Assembly: GCA_032622095.1 (NCBI GenBank)
Contig: CP136064.1
Location: 247,227,827 to 247,291,826, forward strand
Source of the DNA: Siphonodentalium dalli
Taxonomy: Eukaryota; Mollusca; Scaphopoda; Gadilida; Siphonodentaliidae
Direction of reading: 5' to 3'
Length of the DNA stretch: 64,000 bases
The translations under genes and the position numbers were made by a program. Shown in pieces: positions 58,304 to 64,000 of the stretch; within the stretch, counting starts at the first letter, position 1, and every line of letters starts with the position of its first letter. The notes below the pieces were generated by a model. It saw only the letters and a list, made by a program, of their open reading frames with translations, made no database searches and was not told the origin of the DNA.

Positions 58304-58701
58304 ATGCTATAGAATTGGTATGATATAGATAATCTATATGAATTCTAGCCAAAAATGACTCAAAGCTATTATTTATATTGTATAAATAATGTATATGATG
58401 CTGCTAGTCGATGTGACTCAATGCTAGAGAAGACAAACTTCATGTTGTAATTCTCAAAGTAATCTCAGGTTATGGTAAATATAGTCCACACAATTTGAGT
58501 AATTGATTATATTTATTCTGATAAATTATGTCAACTCAAATCACACAGGTAGTTGATGATGTGGTGCAGAATTAATAATGATTCCGACTGACTTGATTCC
58601 CGCAATAAAATGCCATTTATCAATCACTTAAATCTTACTTAATAACTTCGGAAGAGGTTAATATATGATTAAACTATGAATTCCACTTTAATTAAACATG
58701 T
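58304..58701. other. No recognised feature
   Basis: AT-rich spacer between the segmental duplication and the LINE's left flanking repeat. Confidence 0.5.
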
Positions 58702-59061
58702 TCCATAAATATGGATGTGAACGACATGACTCGAAAATAGGCGTTAGCAACCCCGGCGATAATGTCAACAAACTCCGAAAAGTACCATCAAAAGTCACAT
58801 TGCTTTGCTAGCCCGCTATGGCTGAGTTGGGCTGAAGTTGAATTAAGTTACCTTCATCCAATATAAATGGGCGGCGCTTATTGTTTGTTATGCGACTTCT
58901 CTGCGATTTCCCTGCGTGTTTCCGTTTCTCAGTTTTAATCGTCTTATAATTTGTGGAACCACTTTTGACGGTTGGGCAGGCCCTTTTATACTCGTACACC
59001 ACAATGTGGAGAATCAACGTAAGTATACCACATTTGTGGAGCGTTCACGCGCTACAGATGT
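58702..59061. repeat. 360-bp direct repeat, left flank of LINE
   Basis: Identical by eye to 61,823-62,182, with no indel (constant offset of 3,121). It ends at GCTACAGATGT, where the LINE's TATATA 3' tail begins. A 69-codon minus-strand ORF is inside both copies but has no known domain. Confidence 0.95.
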
Positions 59062-61822
59062 ATATATATAATCCTTTATTTCCTCCATGTAATGGAGAGC
59101 TTAGAATAAATGTATACAAATAACGATACAAATGAACAATAACACAAGAAAGAATACATCATGTGAGTATGTACAGTAAGTCAATCACAGAAGGACATTC
59201 ATGATAATAATATCTACGGTTTTAATTTGATCAATTATGCAATAATATATTGTGAGAATTCAGGCACAAGTGTATAAACGATGTACCTGTTTAGCACGAG
59301 AGTATATGGGGTTTCGGAATATTGGGATAAGATGCAATAAGATGCTATATTGACAAAACTAAATCGATGATACGCACCATAATAAATTGTAGTTGGGATA
59401 CTCGGACGGGTGCATGCATTATTTGCACTACATTGCTATAATACAATCATGGAATAATAGGTATGATATCATCAGATGCCCGGAGCAGCTCGTGATAATC
59501 GTTCCACATGCGGAGCGTACTCCTTGTTATAAATATAATAAATTTGTTAATATCTGTTATTTTTTCCCGAACATGTGGTGGGATGCATGACAGAAGTATC
59601 ATCATCTGTTCGTAGGTGGTGAGCTTGTCAATTTCTATGAAGCAAGGGATGTCAAAACGTTCAAGAAGTGTGAACCACATGTCGTTCCTTGCCTCAGATA
59701 TTTCTGGACAGACAATGATGCTGTGTTCAACTTTGTTGCTGTATTGTTTATTACAGAGCAAACACTTTCCGTTTTCGGGAATCACGGATTTTGCTAAGAG
59801 CTTCGCTATTTCAAGGAATTGAACTTTGTATTGTGGATAAGCTCTACATGTGAACCATAACGGCGAAACAGCCAGTGAGTTGTAGCTATCTGAAAAGTGT
59901 TGAAGTGAACTTTCTCTATGAAGACGCGCTTTCCATGCCGCTTCCTGGAAGTGTGATACTCCCTGGCAGACTAGCTGCTTCCATGCTTCCTTCGATGGGA
60001 AATTCTCGTTTTCAACGAAGGCAATTAAATGTGATTTGAGATTGTATTTCTCTAAGATTAAAATTATATCTGATATAAATGAATGCTCGCTTAAAGCGTC
60101 CCCTCTGATGGCGGTGTCTAAACGACACATGAAAATTTCTTTTGAAGATTTGATCAGGGATGTTCTACAAAGACTTCCGAGTAGTACGAGTTTGCGTTTG
60201 TCAATGAGGGCCGTAATGGGGAATGTGCCTAGGAGGCCCAGTACAACATCAGTTCGGGTCCTATATGGGAGCCCTTGAATTTGTTTTAGGCAAAATCGAT
60301 GGGTTTTTTCCAATGAATTTTCGTTCGTTGTGGATATGCCGCAAAGAAATTCGCTCCCATATAGGCCTCTTGGTAAGACAATTGTGTTATATAACAGGTT
60401 TGAACTAAGTGGAGTTATTCCCCCAGCATACATACCCGCATTGCTCAGCATGAAATATGATGCTCTAAGTTTCTGACAAATGTGATTAGTGAGGTTGTTC
60501 ATCTGATCCTTGTTATTGAGAGGAATACCAAGATGAGTAACTTGGTTCGACTCATGGATAGGTTTTCCATTTATAAGCCACGATTTTGTACTTCGAGATG
60601 TTTGAACGGATGTGCGCTCATTGAACACTATTACTTTACATTTGTCTTGGTTATATTTGAATCTCCATTTTTGGCTGAATGTACTACATATGTTACACAA
60701 TAGTTGTAGACCCGGAGCGGTTAAAGTCAGTAGAGTCATGTCATCTGCTTGGGTTGGTGAGGTACAAGATGAGGGGCCAAAGCGCAAGCCATGTTTGCTC
60801 TGTTCAAGAGTGTGTAAAAGGTCGTCTATGAATATCATATAGAACAGAGGGGACAATATACTACCCTGTCTGGTTCCCTGTTGTATGTCGAAAAGGCGAG
60901 AAACACAGCCATTGAACCGGACAGAGCACTTTAATCCACATAAGAGGGAGTTGATGATGTGCCAAATTTTCCCTTGGAAGCCATGCTGATATAGTTTGAG
61001 AAGAAGTCCGTTAGTCCAAACCGTATCAAAGGCTTTATGGACATCTAAGAAACATGCAAATAAAGTACTATGATTTTCGGCTGTGAACGATATTGATTCA
61101 TGTATTATAAATGAGGAGTTTAAACAGCTAATTCCTTTTTGGAAACCATGTTGAAGAGGGTGCACTTTCATGAGTTGGGGGGTATTGGTTTCAAGGCGCA
61201 CGAGAATTATTTTCTCAAATATCTTGTATAGGATAGGAAGCAATGTGATGGCGCGGTAACTGTCAAACTGATTTTTGGGTTTGTTTCCTCCTTTATATAG
61301 AGGAATTATCATGCCGACTTTTGCTTGTGCGGGTACGTGATTGAATTTTAGCATTTTCGACAGGAGCCTAACTATTGAGAGCTGGAGGAAATCACCACCA
61401 TGTACAATGTGCTCATAACACAATGAATCGTATCCGGGAGCTTTGCCTTTTTTGGCGGATTTCAGTACGTTTTTAAGCTCTTCTAAAGAAATTTCATAGC
61501 ATAGTTCGGTATCAAGGTCTGATGTTTCGAGAAGCTGCGATAGTTCTTCGACTTGGTTATTGACATATGTATGGTGGTTTTCGTCGAAGTCATCGCTGAC
61601 TAATGGGGAATAGAGGTTTTCAAAGTAAGATGCCCATGCTTGTATCACGTCACTTGGTTCTCTTAGTGTGGAACTATTTACTTCAAATAGATAATTTGAC
61701 GTGATACCTCTATCGGAGCGTCTTTTATTGAAGATTCTAAAAAAGGCGTTAATATCCATTTCTGCTAACCGATCAAGACGATCATCAAGTTGTTGGATGT
61801 GTTTTTCATTTGATTTCCGAAA
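59062..61822 (-). mobile_element. 5'-truncated young LINE (QADD RT clade)
   Basis: 2,761 bp lying exactly between the two copies of the 360-bp repeat. The 3' end is on the left (ATATATATA tail, minus strand) and the 5' end on the right is truncated inside the coding region, leaving RT but no endonuclease. The open ORF and identical flanks argue for recent insertion. Confidence 0.9.
59447..61822 (-). CDS. LINE reverse transcriptase, 5'-truncated but open
   Basis: The frame is open from the truncation point (61,822) to the stop at 59,447. The first Met (61,759) gives 770 residues. Motifs, numbered from that Met: KAPGYDS (106-112), YRAITLLPILYKIFEKI (168-184), CFLDVHKAFDTVW (236-248), GTRQGSILSPLFYMIFIDDL (295-314), catalytic QADD (337-340) in place of YADD, and a C-terminal CLLC...HSIIVC zinc knuckle at about 670-690. 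The QADD box and post-RT knuckle suggest an I/Nimb-like or related clade, but I cannot settle which. The endonuclease domain is lost. The fragments at 13.7, 51.5 and 55.3 kb are older relatives. Confidence 0.92.
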   Translation of the reverse strand, partial: FRKSNEKHIQQLDDRLDRLAEMDINAFFRIFNKRRSDRGITSNYLFEVNSSTLREPSDVIQAWASYFENLYSPLVSDDFDENHHTYVNNQVEELSQLLETSDLDTELCYEISLEELKNVLKSAKKGKAPGYDSLCYEHIVHGGDFLQLSIVRLLSKMLKFNHVPAQAKVGMIIPLYKGGNKPKNQFDSYRAITLLPILYKIFEKIILVRLETNTPQLMKVHPLQHGFQKGISCLNSSFIIHESISFTAENHSTLFACFLDVHKAFDTVWTNGLLLKLYQHGFQGKIWHIINSLLCGLKCSVRFNGCVSRLFDIQQGTRQGSILSPLFYMIFIDDLLHTLEQSKHGLRFGPSSCTSPTQADDMTLLTLTAPGLQLLCNICSTFSQKWRFKYNQDKCKVIVFNERTSVQTSRSTKSWLINGKPIHESNQVTHLGIPLNNKDQMNNLTNHICQKLRASYFMLSNAGMYAGGITPLSSNLLYNTIVLPRGLYGSEFLCGISTTNENSLEKTHRFCLKQIQGLPYRTRTDVVLGLLGTFPITALIDKRKLVLLGSLCRTSLIKSSKEIFMCRLDTAIRGDALSEHSFISDIILILEKYNLKSHLIAFVENENFPSKEAWKQLVCQGVSHFQEAAWKARLHRESSLQHFSDSYNSLAVSPLWFTCRAYPQYKVQFLEIAKLLAKSVIPENGKCLLCNKQYSNKVEHSIIVCPEISEARNDMWFTLLERFDIPCFIEIDKLTTYEQMMILLSCIPPHVREKITDINKFIIFITRSTLRMWNDYHELLRASDDIIPIIP

Positions 61823-62182
61823 TCCATAAATATGGATGTGAACGACATGACTCGAAAATAGGCGTTAGCAACCCCGGCGATAATGTCAACAAACTCCGAA
61901 AAGTACCATCAAAAGTCACATTGCTTTGCTAGCCCGCTATGGCTGAGTTGGGCTGAAGTTGAATTAAGTTACCTTCATCCAATATAAATGGGCGGCGCTT
62001 ATTGTTTGTTATGCGACTTCTCTGCGATTTCCCTGCGTGTTTCCGTTTCTCAGTTTTAATCGTCTTATAATTTGTGGAACCACTTTTGACGGTTGGGCAG
62101 GCCCTTTTATACTCGTACACCACAATGTGGAGAATCAACGTAAGTATACCACATTTGTGGAGCGTTCACGCGCTACAGATGT
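61823..62182. repeat. 360-bp direct repeat, right flank of LINE
   Basis: Second copy of the 58,702-59,061 repeat. Sequence continues past it into GGTGTACCTCG without LINE similarity. Best explained as an exceptionally long target-site duplication. Confidence 0.95.
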
Positions 62183-62857
62183 GGTGTACCTCGTTGCCGT
62201 AACTAAGAAAACAGGTGACATCTTAGAAACCAAAGGCGGAGCTAATTAATATGCATGAGATGACGTCACCCACAAGTTTGACGCGAGGCAAAATTGCGCG
62301 AATACTTTTGATTGAATAAATGATATATAGTTAAACCGATGTAACACGATATGGTGCATAAAACGGTAGATTGAAAATGGTGAGTGAATTGTAGTTTTGA
62401 TATAATTACGACTTGAAAATAGAAAACTTGAAAGTGTGAAAATTAACCAAAGAGGTTCCCGAAGGGTTGAATATTTGATTAGAACTTTAATAACTTTGAA
62501 ATTATTTAAAGAATAGAATTTGAGATAATTTATGAATTATATTAATAATAAATACTGAAAATAGTTATAAACTATTAGTGAAGTATTTTAAATATATTTT
62601 AACTTAATAATATAAATATTAATAATAACTTTTGCAAGTATTTATAATGATAAAGTATTACAGTACAGACATAATAACAATACAATCATGTCAATATTGA
62701 ATATCAGATTTCACTACAGATTCCTCGTATTATGTAAATGCTAATATAAATTGAGAGGAAATTTCATAACCCATGCACCGCTGTGCCAACTTTGAACCAC
62801 ACCGTTAGACTCATCGGGATGCATACATGTATATCTAATTGTGGTACCAATTTGTGA
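62183..62857. other. No recognised feature
   Basis: A short moderately GC-rich piece with ATGACGTCACCC (CRE-like) near 62,262 is followed by very AT-rich sequence. No ORF. Confidence 0.5.
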
Positions 62858-63386
62858 TTAAAGGCACGGGCGACGTTCGTTGCAGAAATATTCATATTTG
62901 TTCAAATCGCCATCAACAGAAGGAATATTAAAATATATATAGTTTTGTTCATATACCAAACACAATCAGCGCGTAAATAGTATATTGTCGTCAAGGCGTA
63001 CGATGGTGTACGTAAACAAGAACCTGCTCGTGTTTCAGAAGTTTTGCTTCTGTTTACATAACACAGCGCAATTCTATTTGTTAATCACACACAAATAATA
63101 TAAACGCTTTTTATTATTTTCATATCAGGAAAACAGTAGCAAATATCGCTCTTTATGTTTACCATATCCGGATCTAAACAAAAGCCAGGTTCTGTAACGT
63201 TTTTTACATTTGTTCACATAACAAAAGAAAAAACATTTGACAATAACATACTATTTATGCCATATTTCTGATTGGTATAAGAACAAAGTCTGTCTATATT
63301 TTACTATTATTTCTGTTTATGGCGGTTTTTGACGGAGGTGAATATTTTAACAGCATACCCACCGCCATCGCCGCCCGTATCTATAA
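62858..63386. mobile_element. TTAA MITE family 1, diverged copy 5
   Basis: Starts TTAAAGGCACGGGCGACGTT and ends ACCGCCATCGCCGCCCGTAT; same interior order as the other copies with many substitutions. The paired motif is at 63,105 and 63,147, still 42 bp apart. The right TTAA has decayed. Confidence 0.8.
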
Positions 63387-64000
63387 TCGATTCTGATAAA
63401 TAACTAAAGCGTACTTTGAAGAAATCTTGTTGTTAATTCAGCACGGGGATAACAATTATCCTCCTGCAAATAGGTTCATATAGGGCCTAAATATTCACCG
63501 AGGTTCATATTTGACTATTTGATTCTGAAATAAGCCTATATAGAACTTATACCCGTTATTCTGTTGAACGGCGCGGGCCGCAGTGAACACACATTATAAA
63601 CACTGTGGAGGATCTCGAAAACCCATTCCGCACGAGCTAATGCCGATTCCGTTATGAGTTATTCCACTATTCGACCCCTGGCAATCTTTAAATTTACCAG
63701 CCGAAAAACTTTAAAACTCAGATATAACGTAAGTTTAATAACATATTGTGCCACCAATTAAGCCAGCAAAATGTTGAAAACGGTGATCTGTGTTTTCGCT
63801 CCGATTCCCGCCCTGTATGTTCGGTTGTCGCCTGAGTAAGTTCAATTGTCGACATAGAAATGCTCTTTATAATTCGAATAGAAACGTCCAATTTTCTAGC
63901 GATAAACAGCTCCATGGGGCGGCCCTTAGTTTTTGTCATCACAATGATGACAGTATTAATGGGACAAGCAGTCAGACTCTTTATGCACTACATTTTCGGA
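63387..64000. other. Mostly unassigned; short MITE relic
   Basis: 63,515-63,600 (TTATACCCGTTATTCTGTTG with nearby GCGCGGGCCGCAGTG) resembles the middle of the 12,609 MITE family. The remainder shows nothing I can support. Confidence 0.4.

Overview
This is eukaryotic, almost certainly animal, DNA made nearly entirely of transposable elements and their wreckage. I see no intact host gene, no rRNA or tRNA gene and no bacterial operon structure. The mix of an endogenous Polinton/Maverick, PHD-finger CR1/L2-like LINEs, a LINE with a QADD catalytic box, TTAA and hAT-like MITEs and a decayed ISL2EU-like DNA transposon fits an AT-rich marine invertebrate. A lophotrochozoan such as a mollusc is plausible, but this is inference and no host marker gene confirms it.

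Layout. 1-2.4 kb: two copies of a 1,347-bp tandem repeat with a palindrome-studded TATA promoter-like block. 2.4-10.4 kb: a Polinton on the + strand, in order the 3' half of a protein-primed DNA polymerase B, an unknown ORF, an A32/FtsK-type packaging ATPase, a small Gly-rich basic protein, a conserved Polinton protein with a GSNIVDLLND block, a chromodomain integrase, a transmembrane protein, and, after a 2.4-kb insertion, a minor-capsid (penton-like) gene. Nearly every ORF is broken. 10.9-11.4 kb: an OTU-like cysteine protease remnant followed 20 bp later by a perfect histone-type 3' stem-loop. 11.5-11.8 kb: a palindromic 30-bp minisatellite. 12.6-20.7 kb: MITEs of at least three families and LINE tails. 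20.7-25.0 kb: a nearly full-length PHD/endonuclease/RT LINE inserted in a MITE.

25.2-43.9 kb: a complex inverted-repeat region. One module (about 1.3-1.4 kb) lies at 25.2-27.8 and inverted at 34.8-36.2; a larger module lies at 27.8-31.4 and inverted at 38.2-43.9. Between them sits a 2.26-kb TTAA-bounded element with inverted arms of about 0.7-0.8 kb, arrays of a roughly 45-bp repeat, and a decayed C2H2 zinc-finger gene. Its left arm also keeps the last 28 codons of a second, inverted copy of what looks like the same gene. The arms of the larger module preserve empty sites for hAT-like and TTAA MITE insertions, so they date those insertions.

43.9-50.6 kb: a LINE RT fragment, a decayed YqaJ-type nuclease and the C-terminus of a DDE transposase, together suggesting an ISL2EU transposon relic. 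50.7-58.3 kb: a tandem segmental duplication with a unit of about 3.75-3.84 kb. 58.7-62.2 kb: a young 5'-truncated LINE with an open RT ORF, flanked by identical 360-bp direct repeats. 62.2-64 kb: diverged MITEs.

The most interesting observations are the C2H2 palindromic element, the histone-type stem-loop behind a non-histone ORF, the exact 42-bp spacing of paired AAAGAGCG motifs shared by unrelated MITE families, and the very long LINE target-site duplication.
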